Shown here piece after piece: positions 32,911 to 42,090 of a DNA stretch of 64,000 nt. The number at the start of each line of letters is the position of its first letter. The stretch's first letter is position 1. Position numbers and translations under genes: made by a program. Source of the DNA: Parapedobacter sp964498395 (lineage in GTDB: Bacteria > Bacteroidota > Bacteroidia > Sphingobacteriales > Sphingobacteriaceae); assembly GCA_964498395.1 (NCBI GenBank), contig CAZCHE010000002.1, positions 618,477-682,476 of the forward strand. Reading direction: 5' to 3'. The notes below the pieces were generated by a model that saw nothing but the letters and a program-made list of their open reading frames with translations, did not search any database and was not told the DNA's origin.

Positions 32911-35578
32911 TAATCTGTTCAGCTTTATCGGTAATATTCCTCAAAATATTGTCTAACTCTATTGCAGAGTTCAAGATTTCGTTTAATAGTTCATTGTCTT
33001 CGATGCCTGAGTTAGGCACATGTTGGATAAGGTCGATGAGGCCCATAATCCGCGCCACAGGAGCCCTTACCAGATGCGATTGCATCCAAGCGATTTCCTG
33101 CAGTTTTTTATTCTGTGTTTCGATAGCGTCAATATAATAAAGCCTGTCGGTGATGTCATGGGCCAAAATGACTTCTGCTTTTCGGCCATGGAAGTCGATA
33201 ATATTGCTTTGGGTCTCTACCTGAATGATGTCGCCATTCTTTTTTTGATGGATAGCAATGGCTTTGGTGAATAGCTTGTCACGTTGCATCGAAAACACGG
33301 CATCCGTCTTTGCTTGGTATATTTCCTCCGTTGGCTCGATGTCCATAATGGTCATGGATAGGAATTCTTCGTGCGTATAGCCATAATGCTTAATAGCCGC
33401 AGTATTGACATCCAAAAACCGGTAAGTCGCCATATCATATACCCACATGGGTATTGGGCTGAGGTGAAATAAGTCACTGTACTTCCGTTCTGATGCTGCT
33501 ACTTCCGCTAATTGGAGTGCCAATTGTTCATGCAGGCTTTTTAATTTCAGCTCTGCTAATTTCGCCTCGGTGATGTCGAGACAGGCGCCTATCATCTTAA
33601 TTGGCACATTATTGTCGTCGACAATGAGCTTTGCCCATGATCTAAGGTGCCTCATGGTGCCGTCAGGCCGTACGATCCGTTCATCAAACGCCGTATCGCC
33701 GCCTTGTTGCTGCAATTGTTGAAGGGTAGCGATGACGTGTGTCCTGTCATCATCATGTACCTGTGCCAGATAACTCTCAAAGCTAAGTTTGCAGGAGGGA
33801 TCCACTCCGTAGATACCGTATAATACGGGTGACCAGGTTACTGTATTGGTCTCGATGTCCCATTGCCAATTACCAAAGCGAGCCAATGCCTGCCCCTGCG
33901 CCATCATGGCTGCGGTCTGCTTTGCTAAGTCTGCATTTTGATGGTTTTCCAATATGATTTTCAGAAATGCATTCGTACGGTCGATTACCATTAACTCTTT
34001 TTGGCTCGGCGCTTTGACTTCTTTGTAGTACATGCCAAGCACGGCGATGACGTTAGCCGATGAATCGACAATCGGATACGACCAACAAGCTTTAAGTCCT
34101 GCATCCAGTGCCAGGTGTTTGTAAGCAGCCCATTTGGGGTCATTAGCGATATCGCTGACCACGACCGGTTTCTTTAAATAAGCTGCGGCGCCGCACGAGC
34201 CGGCATTATCCCCAATGGTGCGATTATGAATGGCTTTCAGGTAATGCTCGGGCAGAGACGGTGCTGCCCAACCCAATAAACGGTTGTCTTGGATCCGATG
34301 GATGGAACAATACAATCCCGGAAACAGGGCTTCGATTCCCAAAAGGTAGTTGAAAAGAATAAATTTAAGGGGGACTTGGCCCTGTGCATTCAACTCCAAT
34401 ATGGTTTTCTCGAGGTGGTCCAGGTCTGCAAACAGCTTTGTTTCGGTAATGTCTACCATAATGCCACGCAACCAGCGGGGCTTTCCTGACTTAGCGATAA
34501 CCGAAACAATATCCCTGATCCAAACAATGTCTCCATTTTTCTTGACCATACGATAGTCAAACGAATGGTTTGCCAGTTTTTGAGTTTCCTGATAGCAATA
34601 GTTAACAGCGTGTTCGCGGTCGGCTTCATAGATGTGTTTTGGCCAGAACTCGGGGTCAGCTAACCATTCCTCCGCCTTATAGCCAAGCATGTCCTCTATT
34701 TTGTCGCTGACGAATTTTGCCTGAGAAGTTAAGGCATCGGCCTCCCAGACGACGCCATCCACGGTTTGAATGAGATTTTGCAAGTCACGCTGCACAGAAA
34801 CAAGTGCTTTTTCCGTCTCCCTTTTTTCCGTGATGTCTTGCGAAATTCCGTAGACGCGTAGACAGGTTCCATCCACCAAATCGGCTTTGCCCACGATGAA
34901 TAGCCATCGTTTATTGCCCTTGGCCGTGATCGTGGGTAGGGTGAGGCGAAAGATACCGCCATTGACCATGGCTTGTTGGATCGCTTGTTTCATTTCTTCC
35001 CAGGCATCTTCATCTGGAAAAAAAGAGAAAGCCGAATCGAAATCTGGTTTGTAATCAGGCGCTACCTCTAAAACTTCCCGCATGCCGGCCGACCATGTAA
35101 TGGTTTGCTGAGGTATATTAACTTGCCAGCTGCCCATACGCGCCACTTGTTGCGTTTCCTCAAGGAAATTCTTACGATAGATGGCATCAGTGACATCCGT
35201 GATCGAACGGATGATCATCGTGACTTCCCCCTGCTCATTCAATACGGGTGTGTTGGCGATCTCCATGTATTTCAAATCGACATAGGTAGAAGTTCCAGCA
35301 TAAGGCAAAGGATACTTCTGAGGTGTTTCCCAATGCGCTTTCTTTTCGCGCAACACTTCGTCAAAAGTCATTTCCCACGCGGAATCGTTTTGGTAGGGGT
35401 TGTTTGGGAAAACTTCAAAAAAGTTTTGACCAATGAGTTGTTCGCGTGTGGTAGAAGTGAGCGCTAGATATGTGTCGCTAACGTCTATAATCGTAAATGA
35501 TGGTTTATTCGGGAGCAATATCAAACAAGGCGTTGGCATCGCCTTGAACACTTCCGAATATTCATTTTTGCCAATCAT
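32885..35578 (-). CDS. Multi-PAS/GAF sensor protein with a HisKA-like end and no ATPase domain
   Basis: An 897-residue soluble sensor. Visible modules: PAS (about residues 5-130), PAS with PAC (145-265), PAS with PAC (270-385), GAF (about 390-560, with SCGAAAYLKKPVVVSDI), PAS with PAC (570-690) and PAS with PAC (700-820), each closed by DITE/DITD-like motifs. The last 70 residues form two helices carrying QSHLVRAPVARIMGLID, which resembles a HisKA H-box (SHxLRxPL). The protein then ends: no N, G1 or G2 box of an ATP-binding domain exists. It could be a phosphotransfer or dimerisation module dependent on another kinase. No membrane segment or signal peptide is seen. It overlaps the REC gene. 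Confidence 0.88.
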   Translation of the reverse strand: MIGKNEYSEVFKAMPTPCLILLPNKPSFTIIDVSDTYLALTSTTREQLIGQNFFEVFPNNPYQNDSAWEMTFDEVLREKKAHWETPQKYPLPYAGTSTYVDLKYMEIANTPVLNEQGEVTMIIRSITDVTDAIYRKNFLEETQQVARMGSWQVNIPQQTITWSAGMREVLEVAPDYKPDFDSAFSFFPDEDAWEEMKQAIQQAMVNGGIFRLTLPTITAKGNKRWLFIVGKADLVDGTCLRVYGISQDITEKRETEKALVSVQRDLQNLIQTVDGVVWEADALTSQAKFVSDKIEDMLGYKAEEWLADPEFWPKHIYEADREHAVNYCYQETQKLANHSFDYRMVKKNGDIVWIRDIVSVIAKSGKPRWLRGIMVDITETKLFADLDHLEKTILELNAQGQVPLKFILFNYLLGIEALFPGLYCSIHRIQDNRLLGWAAPSLPEHYLKAIHNRTIGDNAGSCGAAAYLKKPVVVSDIANDPKWAAYKHLALDAGLKACWSYPIVDSSANVIAVLGMYYKEVKAPSQKELMVIDRTNAFLKIILENHQNADLAKQTAAMMAQGQALARFGNWQWDIETNTVTWSPVLYGIYGVDPSCKLSFESYLAQVHDDDRTHVIATLQQLQQQGGDTAFDERIVRPDGTMRHLRSWAKLIVDDNNVPIKMIGACLDITEAKLAELKLKSLHEQLALQLAEVAASERKYSDLFHLSPIPMWVYDMATYRFLDVNTAAIKHYGYTHEEFLSMTIMDIEPTEEIYQAKTDAVFSMQRDKLFTKAIAIHQKKNGDIIQVETQSNIIDFHGRKAEVILAHDITDRLYYIDAIETQNKKLQEIAWMQSHLVRAPVARIMGLIDLIQHVPNSGIEDNELLNEILNSAIELDNILRNITDKAEQISVANHHQN

Positions 35579-35763
35579 AGCCAGTAGATGTTGAGGTCAA
35601 ATCATCAAGTAACCCGTAAATTTGTATAATTGCTACATAGCGTTTACGATTTATAGCAATAAAGTTAAGTGCTTTCTTGCTAAAAACCTAACTGTTTTTC
35701 AAAAGGAACCGTTTGGCGTACCGGTTAGGTAAACCATGGTCCAGTAGAGGTATCATTGTATCG

Positions 35764-35792
35764 AAAAAAAAAGCCCGAACAGTACTCCGGGC
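35764..35792 (-). terminator. Intrinsic terminator of gdhA
   Basis: Stem GCCCG (35773-35777) pairs with CGGGC (35888 region excluded; exact right arm 35788-35792) around a 10-nt loop, and in the minus direction is followed by nine T (A9 at 35764-35772 on the plus strand). It lies about 40 bp after the gdhA stop. The short 5-bp GC stem is compensated by the long T-tract. Confidence 0.8.
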
Positions 35793-35832
35793 CTTTCATT
35801 CACTAATGTGTTATCGTGCGATGGTATCAGCC

Positions 35833-37269
35833 TTAAGGCCAGATACCCAAATTTTGGTATGAGATCGCAATTTTATCAATCGCTCCAATGAAAGCAGCGG
35901 TTCTCAGGGTATCCACTTTGTTATTGGTTTGCTTGATTTCCCTGATTTCGTGGTATGCACGAATCATGGTATCCTCTAAGCCAGAGTTGACCAGTTCCTC
36001 TTCAGAAGCACCCTTCACGATGGTATTACGCTGCTCATACGTGAGCGAGACGCCCGTGATGGCTTCGACGGTATTGACCAAATTGAGGTTAGCCGTCTCT
36101 TCGTAACGTTTGTCCATCCGGCCGAAAGCCACGTGAGAGAGGTTTTTCAGCCACTCAAAGTAGGATACCGTCACACCGCCAGCATTGCAATACATATCTG
36201 GAATGATGATACCGCCTTTTTTGACGAATACGGCTTCGGCACCGGGAGTGGTCGGACCGTTTGCACCCTCAGCGATGATTTTGGCTTTGATGCGGGCTAT
36301 ATTTTCCTCGGTAATCTGGTTTTCCAACGCGGCAGGCACGAGGATGTCACATTCCTGTTCCAAGCCCACGGCCGGGTTTTTGAATTCTTTCTTGGCCCGT
36401 TTGTAGCCAAGGATGGTACCGGTGTTTTTCCGATGTTCCACAATGGCATCGGGATCAAGTCCGTCGGGATTGTATATGGCCCCGTCGTATTCGCATATAC
36501 CCACGATGATGGCACCAAACTCCATTAATATTTTTGCGGTGTTGTAGCCCACATTACCAAGTCCTTGTACAATCACCTTCTTGCCTTCAATACCTGGTGC
36601 AAGCCCGATAGCCTCCATGTCTTCAGCTATGCTTACGCATTCCCGGATGGCGATAGCAACACCACGGCCTGTTGCCGCCCTACGGCCAGCGATGCCATGT
36701 AGCGATAGCGGCTTGCCCGTCACACAACCAAACGCATCCAACTGCCCAGGATTCATAGTAGAATAGGTGTCCGCAATCCAACTCATCTCCCGTTCACCGG
36801 TACCGTAGTCGGGTGCAGGCACGTCGATGGCAGGCCCGATGAAGTTCTTTTTGATCAGCTCTACGGTGTATCGCCGTGTAATGGTTTCTAATTCGCTGAC
36901 AGAATAATTTTTGGGATTGATACAGATGCCACCTTTTGCGCCGCCGAAAGGTACATTTACGATGGCACATTTGTAGGTCATCAAAGCGGCCAAGGCCATT
37001 ACTTCGTCTTCATTCACCAAATCGCTATACCGGATACCACCTTTGGTCGGCGACATGTGCTGCGAATGCTCTACCCGCCATGCATTGATGACCTCTAGCT
37101 TATCGCCTCTCCGGAAAGGGAAACTAAATCGGTAGACACTGTTGCATACCTTTATTTGGTCGAGCAGGCCCTGCGAGTGTTTGGTAAACTGGGCCGCATG
37201 ATCGAAAAATTGTGAAACGTCGTCAAAAAAATGAGGCTGTTCTGCCGATTTTGCTGTTGACTTAGCCAT
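35833..37269 (-). CDS. gdhA: Glu/Leu/Phe/Val dehydrogenase family, probable glutamate dehydrogenase
   Basis: Catalyses reversible oxidative deamination of glutamate to 2-oxoglutarate with NAD(P). The 478-residue protein shows the substrate-binding and catalytic region SPTKGGIRYSDLVNEDEV (about residues 75-92) and KCAIVNVPFGGAKGGICINP (about 104-123), in which the catalytic lysine lies, and a dinucleotide-binding GLGNVGYNTAKIL (about 235-247). The form is the hexameric type common in Bacteroidota; leucine or valine specificity cannot be excluded by eye. It is followed by a clear terminator. Upstream are the ccm genes on the same strand, separated by 90 bp. Confidence 0.9.
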   Translation of the reverse strand: MAKSTAKSAEQPHFFDDVSQFFDHAAQFTKHSQGLLDQIKVCNSVYRFSFPFRRGDKLEVINAWRVEHSQHMSPTKGGIRYSDLVNEDEVMALAALMTYKCAIVNVPFGGAKGGICINPKNYSVSELETITRRYTVELIKKNFIGPAIDVPAPDYGTGEREMSWIADTYSTMNPGQLDAFGCVTGKPLSLHGIAGRRAATGRGVAIAIRECVSIAEDMEAIGLAPGIEGKKVIVQGLGNVGYNTAKILMEFGAIIVGICEYDGAIYNPDGLDPDAIVEHRKNTGTILGYKRAKKEFKNPAVGLEQECDILVPAALENQITEENIARIKAKIIAEGANGPTTPGAEAVFVKKGGIIIPDMYCNAGGVTVSYFEWLKNLSHVAFGRMDKRYEETANLNLVNTVEAITGVSLTYEQRNTIVKGASEEELVNSGLEDTMIRAYHEIREIKQTNNKVDTLRTAAFIGAIDKIAISYQNLGIWP

Positions 37270-37359
37270 AACAAATGGAGATTAATGTATAATTGGTAAC
37301 TTGTTAATAGTTAATTGCCCGTAAACAATCGTTGGGTAAGCCTTTGATGCCATGGTGTC

Positions 37360-37578
37360 CTAACTTCTTTGTTGTTTTTCAAGCCGTGTTATTTTTTTGT
37401 CAATGGAGAACAAATAGCTAGCCAATCCCAAAAATAGCACGACCATCACTGCCACTACTACATAAATCTTGCCCGAACTTCGTAACCCCGTGGCCATTTC
37501 TGCCCCGACGTTCGATTGGGCAAAACTACACATTAACCCATTGATAACTAATAGCAAAGAAAGAATTATCTTTTTCAT
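37360..37578 (-). CDS. CcmD family protein
   Basis: A 72-residue protein with a signal-peptide-like start MKKIILSLLLVINGLMCSFA and a second hydrophobic helix (about residues 38-57, IYVVVAVMVVLFLGLASYLF), then a basic tail with DKKITRLEKQ. Short proteins of this form follow ccmC in Bacteroidota and are annotated as CcmD-like. CcmD assists release of holo-CcmE from CcmC in haem delivery. Here it lies 68 bp after ccmC, supporting the assignment, although the sequence is short and family identity rests largely on context. Confidence 0.75.
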   Translation of the reverse strand: MKKIILSLLLVINGLMCSFAQSNVGAEMATGLRSSGKIYVVVAVMVVLFLGLASYLFSIDKKITRLEKQQRS

Positions 37579-37646
37579 ATCGTTTTATGATAAATGTTGT
37601 CAATTTTTGTTGTTCAATCGTTTTATACTTGCCATTCTGTAAACAG

Positions 37647-38315
37647 TTATTCCATTGTGCTACGGTTTTGGTATTCCAATTTACGGAGGCGAAACCGTAG
37701 CATCATCAACCATACGCCGACCAGTATCCAGCCCAGTGAAGCCGGGTATAGCACGGCTTTCATCGAACCATCTAGGTCGAAATCGCCAAAACCTGAATTA
37801 CCCCCGCTGCCGGGGTGGAGTGAATCTGTCGTTTTGGGAAGAATGTACATGAGCACGATCATGATGGGGAACGCAAAGATATTATAGACCGCAGCGATCT
37901 TTGCGCGTTTTTGTTCCTCTTCTAAGGCATTACGGAGCACCAGGTATGCCAAGTACATCAACGTGGCAATGGCTGAACCATTCAGCTTGGGGTCATTGGG
38001 CCAGGGGTCACCCCAAGTAAAATTAGCCCAGATCATTCCAGTCAATAAGCCGAATATGCAGAATATGATCCCGACATTAACACTTTCTACGGCCACCAAA
38101 TCATGTTTGGGATTGTTGGTAGACAAGTATTTGATGCTGTAAACCACGGAAATGAAATATAAGGTAAACATCGTGAACCACATGGGTACATGGTAGTACG
38201 TGTTCCTGATTGTTTCGTGTACAATCGGCAAAGCCGGCACAGGCCCTAACAATCCCATGATGATACTATATAACAGTAATAGAATTGCCAGGATTTTCCA
38301 CCAATAGTGTTTCAT
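37647..38315 (-). CDS. ccmC: Cytochrome c biogenesis protein CcmC (CcsA family)
   Basis: A 222-residue haem-handling membrane protein with six predicted helices. The tryptophan-rich WWD-type signature is seen as IWANFTWGDPWPNDPK (about residues 100-115), and conserved haem-ligand histidines occur in HETIRNTYYHVPMWF (about residues 33-47). CcmC loads haem onto CcmE in system I cytochrome c maturation. It lies between ccmB and the ccmD-like gene, the usual order. A fold-back repeat (38346-38402) occupies the ccmB-ccmC spacer. No ccmA or ccmE gene is present in the surrounding sequence. Confidence 0.9.
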   Translation of the reverse strand: MKHYWWKILAILLLLYSIIMGLLGPVPALPIVHETIRNTYYHVPMWFTMFTLYFISVVYSIKYLSTNNPKHDLVAVESVNVGIIFCIFGLLTGMIWANFTWGDPWPNDPKLNGSAIATLMYLAYLVLRNALEEEQKRAKIAAVYNIFAFPIMIVLMYILPKTTDSLHPGSGGNSGFGDFDLDGSMKAVLYPASLGWILVGVWLMMLRFRLRKLEYQNRSTME

Positions 38316-38345
38316 TGAACTATTTTATTGAGTAAAGATGCAAAA

Positions 38346-38402
38346 AGCAAGGAGTAAGGAATATGATAAAAGTCTTTGTTCTTTATATCCTTGCTCCTTA
38401 CT
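38346..38402. repeat. Intergenic fold-back in the ccmB-ccmC spacer
   Basis: AGCAAGGAGTAAGGA (38346-38360) and TCCTTGCTCCTTACT (38388-38402) are inverted arms of 15 bp with two mismatches, both C/T transitions, around a 27-nt spacer. The arms are built from the words GCAAGGA and GTAAGGA in swapped order. Similar elements with different words lie at 45771 and 46604. It reaches to 3 bp from the ccmB stop. Confidence 0.6.
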
Positions 38403-38404
38403 CT

Positions 38405-39064
38405 TTAGTCCCTCCAAAGGTAAGGAAATAACAATAAAGAAATAGCAACGGAAACTACATTGATACCGCCCAATACCAGTAATTCATCGTAGCTAGCACT
38501 GCGTTCCAATCCGTCCATGGCATTTTTGGAGAGCTTTATGAGCACTAGGAGGAGTGGGATGATGATGGGGAAACTGAGGATGGCCATCAGTGTACTATTG
38601 TTACCCGCTTTGGCACTGATGCCAGCCACCATGGTGAATACTGCGGCAAAACCCGTACTTCCTAACAGCACTGCTGCTAAATAGAGCAAGGGGTCGCCGA
38701 GTGGATTCTTGAAAATCACGGAATACACTAAGAACGCGGTTGCAGCGAGCAACAGCATGATGAGCATGTTGTAGATGATTTTGGATAAGATGACCGCTTT
38801 CGCACTGGCTATCGAATAATAGTACAATTGCCTATTGGGGCTTTCCTGTACAAAACTCTTGTTGATTGCATTGACCGAAGCAAACAACATGATAATCCAA
38901 AAAAGGGCATTCCACGTAGCAGGATCCACGGATTTGAATGCTTGGTAGCAAACGAATACCGTGGATACTACATAAAGTAATATGCTGTTGAGCGCGTATT
39001 TCGACCGCCACTCTAGCACCATGTCTTTCCGGACAAGTGATCTGACCTCCTTGAGCAAACTCAT
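38405..39064 (-). CDS. ccmB: Heme exporter protein CcmB
   Basis: The membrane subunit of the CcmAB ABC complex in cytochrome c maturation; ATP hydrolysis by CcmA drives release of holo-CcmE. This 219-residue protein has six predicted helices with the typical opening EVRSLVRKDMVLEWRSKYAL, followed by helix pairs and the central YYSIASAKAVILSKIIYN segment (about residues 80-97). It ends VSLLLFPYLWRD. Length is normal. It heads the ccmB-ccmC-ccmD cluster, 90 bp before ccmC with a fold-back repeat in between. Its ATPase partner CcmA is not encoded nearby, so it must lie elsewhere. Confidence 0.88.
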   Translation of the reverse strand: MSLLKEVRSLVRKDMVLEWRSKYALNSILLYVVSTVFVCYQAFKSVDPATWNALFWIIMLFASVNAINKSFVQESPNRQLYYYSIASAKAVILSKIIYNMLIMLLLAATAFLVYSVIFKNPLGDPLLYLAAVLLGSTGFAAVFTMVAGISAKAGNNSTLMAILSFPIIIPLLLVLIKLSKNAMDGLERSASYDELLVLGGINVVSVAISLLLFPYLWRD

Positions 39065-39134
39065 TCCCGCAAAGATACAATTCGTATCGTATTACGTGCG
39101 AACGTTTTGCCAAACGAAAGGATAATGGTGGCCG

Positions 39135-39476
39135 TTAGACCTTTTCGACTTTACGACGGGCTGTTTTGATGGCGCTGTCTACTTTGTTGACGGTGGTTTT
39201 TGCTGCTTGTTCTGCTTTGTTAGCAGCGGTTCTACCGGCGCTTTTCGCTTGGCTTTTCAATCCATGGATTTCTTTCGATGTTTTGTCAGCAAGTGCTGAG
39301 GCTTTTTCTAACCCTTTTTTAGTGTTGGTTCTAATGGATTTGGAAAGGCGTTTTATCCCGTCGCTTGCCCGGTCTAACTGTTTCCTGCCATCTTTGGTTC
39401 CTAATAGCAACCAAGCTACCGTGCCCGCTGCAAGCCCGACCAGGGCGAACGTAACGATACTGCTTCTTGAATTCAT
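39135..39476 (-). CDS. YtxH-like protein with Lys/Ala-rich C-terminus
   Basis: A 113-residue protein starting MNSRSSIVTFALVGLAAG, where a single hydrophobic helix with glycines and the following LLGTKDGRKQLDRASDGI segment match the YtxH family of general-stress-type membrane proteins. The remaining residues are rich in Lys, Ala, Ser and Thr (for example SAGRTAANKAEQAAKTTVNK), resembling apolipoprotein- or histone H1-like amphipathic repeats. The frame is open 15 codons further upstream but that stretch is a run of lysines without hydrophobic character, so the inner ATG is preferred. It stands 70 bp upstream of ccmB on the same strand. Function is unknown. Confidence 0.72.
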   Translation of the reverse strand: MNSRSSIVTFALVGLAAGTVAWLLLGTKDGRKQLDRASDGIKRLSKSIRTNTKKGLEKASALADKTSKEIHGLKSQAKSAGRTAANKAEQAAKTTVNKVDSAIKTARRKVEKV

Positions 39477-39617
39477 CTTATTTCCCTTTTTTGTTTTCTG
39501 TTTCTTCTTTTCCGTTTTCATAATGTTAAAAACAACGGTTTTGGGAAAATGTTTTAGGGGAATAATCCGAAGTTAAGGCATTCGGTATCGGAAAGGGCCA
39601 GCTGGCCAAAGGTTGGC

Positions 39618-41444
39618 CTAGCGGTCGGCCAATTGCAGTTTATACAAGTGATGATAAAGTCCGTTTCCTTTCTCCATCAGTTCATCATGCGTTCCTGATG
39701 CAACTACTTGACCACATTCCACTACGACGATTTGGTCGGCTTCGCGGATTGTCGATAAGCGGTGTGCGATAATGATGGAGGTACGGTTCTTCATCAGTTC
39801 TTCTAATGCCTGCTGCACTTGGCGTTCGGACTCGGAATCCAAGGACGAGGTCGCTTCATCAAGGATCAGGATAGCCGGATCTTTAAGCAATGCCCGTGCA
39901 ATGGCGATGCGCTGGCGTTGGCCGCCGGACAATTTAACGCCACGTTCACCCACCACGGTATCATAACCTTCCGGAAAATCCATAATAAATTGGTGGGCAT
40001 TGGCTCGTTGCGCAGCCGTAATGATTTCCTCGGCATCGGCAGTCAGCCGGCCGTACGCAATATTTTCACGAATGGTGCCGCCAAAAAGCATCACATCTTG
40101 CGGTACAATGGCCACTTGGCCGCGAATGTCGGTCAGGGGATAAGTGTTGGCATCACGGCCATCGAAAAGGATACGGCCGCTATCGGGCTGGTAGAATTGC
40201 AGGACCAAGGAAGCGATGGTGGATTTGCCCGTTCCGCTCGGGCCTACGATCGCTAGTTTTTCACCTGCCCGTACTTCAAACGATACCGCTTTCAGCACGG
40301 TGATTTCCCTGCGCGAAGGGTAGGCAAATGTCACCCGGTCAAAAGCAATGTTTCCATCCAAGCGATGTCGGATCGCCCTATCTTCGTCCAACAATCCAAT
40401 GTCTTCTTGCTGTTCATCCAGGATTTCGATGACCCGTTCACTAGCGCCAATGGCTTTTTGTATATTGGCGTACAATTCGGGGAAACTGCCCATCGAGCCG
40501 GCTACAAAGATGGAATAGAGGATGTAGGTGGTCAGATCACCCACCGAAATTTCACCAAGGGATACCAATGAGGAGCCGTACCAAATGACAGCTACCACCG
40601 CGCCAAAAAGGCAAAAGATGATAAACGAGGCAAAAATGCCACGGTAGGTTGCCCCTTTGACGGCAATTTTGACGACGGACTGGAGGGTTTTGGAATAGCG
40701 GCCCGCTTCGTAGGCCTCATTAACAAACGCCTTCACATTGCTGATGCCTTGCAGCGTTTCCTGTACCACCGTATTCGATTCGGCCAATTTATCTTGTGCT
40801 TTACGCGATAATTTACGGATAAATCGACCGAAGATAACGGCCACCACCACCAATACCGGTAGCATGCTGAGGTTCAGTAAGGTCAGTTTACCCGATACGA
40901 TAAAAAGTAACGATACCCCTCCCGTCAGTAGTACCACTTGCCTGATGATTTCGGCCAGCGTGGTGGTCATGGTGTCTTGTATCTGGGATAGATCGGCAGA
41001 CAGTCGGCTATTGAGCTCGCCCACCCGGCGGTTGGCAAAAAAATCCAGGGGCAGTGTGATCAGTTTGTAATAGGAATCACGGCGGATATCGGCCAGCGAC
41101 TTCTCCGCCACTTCCACGAATAGGCGTATCCGGAAGAATGATACCAGCGATTGGGCGAATAGGATAACAAAGGCAATGACCCCGATAAAGCGGATGTCGG
41201 CTGGAATCCATTCATAGCTTTGTTTACCTTGGGCGGCGTCGATCATGGCACCCAATAGCGCTGGGAAAGTAAGGGCGGTAAGGCTTGACAAAAACAGAAA
41301 GACCATCCCGATGATGAACTTCACCCGATACGGCTTTAGGTAAGCCAGTAATTTGGAAGCTTTCCGCAGCGTGGTTTTGTTCAGCTTAGGTTTGGGTAAG
41401 TCCTCGGGTGGCGCATCCCCACTATTTAGCCTTGCTCTTGCCAT
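39618..41444 (-). CDS. ABC transporter, fused permease and ATPase (MsbA-like exporter)
   Basis: A 608-residue half-transporter: six membrane helices (about residues 35-310) followed by a nucleotide-binding domain. Walker A is GPSGTGKST (about 401-409), signature LSGGQRQR, Walker B ILILDEAT and the H-loop AHRLST are all intact. Type IV exporters of this form flip lipids (MsbA) or export drugs and peptides; the nearby LPS genes make lipid export attractive but this is inference. An exact TAnnTTTG element lies about 26 bp upstream. It is followed by the YtxH gene about 140 bp downstream. Confidence 0.9.
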   Translation of the reverse strand: MARARLNSGDAPPEDLPKPKLNKTTLRKASKLLAYLKPYRVKFIIGMVFLFLSSLTALTFPALLGAMIDAAQGKQSYEWIPADIRFIGVIAFVILFAQSLVSFFRIRLFVEVAEKSLADIRRDSYYKLITLPLDFFANRRVGELNSRLSADLSQIQDTMTTTLAEIIRQVVLLTGGVSLLFIVSGKLTLLNLSMLPVLVVVAVIFGRFIRKLSRKAQDKLAESNTVVQETLQGISNVKAFVNEAYEAGRYSKTLQSVVKIAVKGATYRGIFASFIIFCLFGAVVAVIWYGSSLVSLGEISVGDLTTYILYSIFVAGSMGSFPELYANIQKAIGASERVIEILDEQQEDIGLLDEDRAIRHRLDGNIAFDRVTFAYPSRREITVLKAVSFEVRAGEKLAIVGPSGTGKSTIASLVLQFYQPDSGRILFDGRDANTYPLTDIRGQVAIVPQDVMLFGGTIRENIAYGRLTADAEEIITAAQRANAHQFIMDFPEGYDTVVGERGVKLSGGQRQRIAIARALLKDPAILILDEATSSLDSESERQVQQALEELMKNRTSIIIAHRLSTIREADQIVVVECGQVVASGTHDELMEKGNGLYHHLYKLQLADR

Positions 41445-41469
41445 GTCCTATAACTAAAATTTATAGGGG

Positions 41470-41477
41470 CAAAAGTA
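41470..41477 (-). promoter_or_regulatory. -7 promoter element of the ABC exporter gene
   Basis: TACTTTTG on the minus strand is an exact TAnnTTTG, about 26 bp before the ATG at 41444, giving a leader of about 19 nt. No clear -33 element is present. Confidence 0.45.
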
Positions 41478-41499
41478 TAGACAATAATGTGATCTCATA

Positions 41500-42027
41500 T
41501 CACGCTTTCGTCAATTTTTGACGATTGACCAGTAAATAGATTGTTATCCCGATCGCTGCCAATATAAACATGGTCAGCATACCAACGTAAAATTGATTGG
41601 CCTTTTGAAGCGAATCGACCTCTTCACGTAATCGTCCTTGCTCCTGTTGCAGCTTGCTGATGGTTTTGATGTAGCCGTTGATGCGCCCGTCAAATTCGGA
41701 CGCCTGTAGCGCTACTTGCGATTTTTCGAAATCCTTGTAATCAAGGAGCAATTTTGTCTCCCGAAAGATATCATTGTCGGTCAATACGATTTGTTTCAAG
41801 ATATCGATAGATGCTTGCATGTCTTTCTTTGTCTTCAGCCCAAAGATACCTGTTCGTTTTTGGAGGCTTTCGTCAAATTGGCCGAACCGCGCACTCCGCT
41901 GCGCCAGCAGCTCGTTTACCTTTTGGCGTTGCTGCTCATAGCCAGAGGTATCGGCCGCCGGTGGTTGGGCCCAAGACCTTGCGCCAGCTAACAGTACAAA
42001 CACGCAGATGAACGTGATGCGTAGCAT
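41500..42027 (-). CDS. Exported coiled-coil protein with C-terminal membrane helix, unknown
   Basis: A 175-residue protein that I do not recognise. It has a signal peptide MLRITFICVFVLLAGARSWA, a long charged helical region likely to form a coiled coil (heptad-like LQQEQGRLREEVDSLQKAN near residues 125-143), and one hydrophobic helix (about residues 148-167, MLTMFILAAIGITIYLLV) before a short basic tail. The topology suggests an inner-membrane protein with a periplasmic coiled coil. The ATG at 42027 is chosen because it opens on the signal peptide; the frame is open to 42066. It begins 24 bp or more after the SAM-hydrolase-family gene on the same strand. Confidence 0.65.
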   Translation of the reverse strand: MLRITFICVFVLLAGARSWAQPPAADTSGYEQQRQKVNELLAQRSARFGQFDESLQKRTGIFGLKTKKDMQASIDILKQIVLTDNDIFRETKLLLDYKDFEKSQVALQASEFDGRINGYIKTISKLQQEQGRLREEVDSLQKANQFYVGMLTMFILAAIGITIYLLVNRQKLTKA

Positions 42028-42090
42028 ATATAGGAACGATGAAGTAGTTGCCATGGACAATCCCATTCAAAAAATAGACCAAGATTAACG

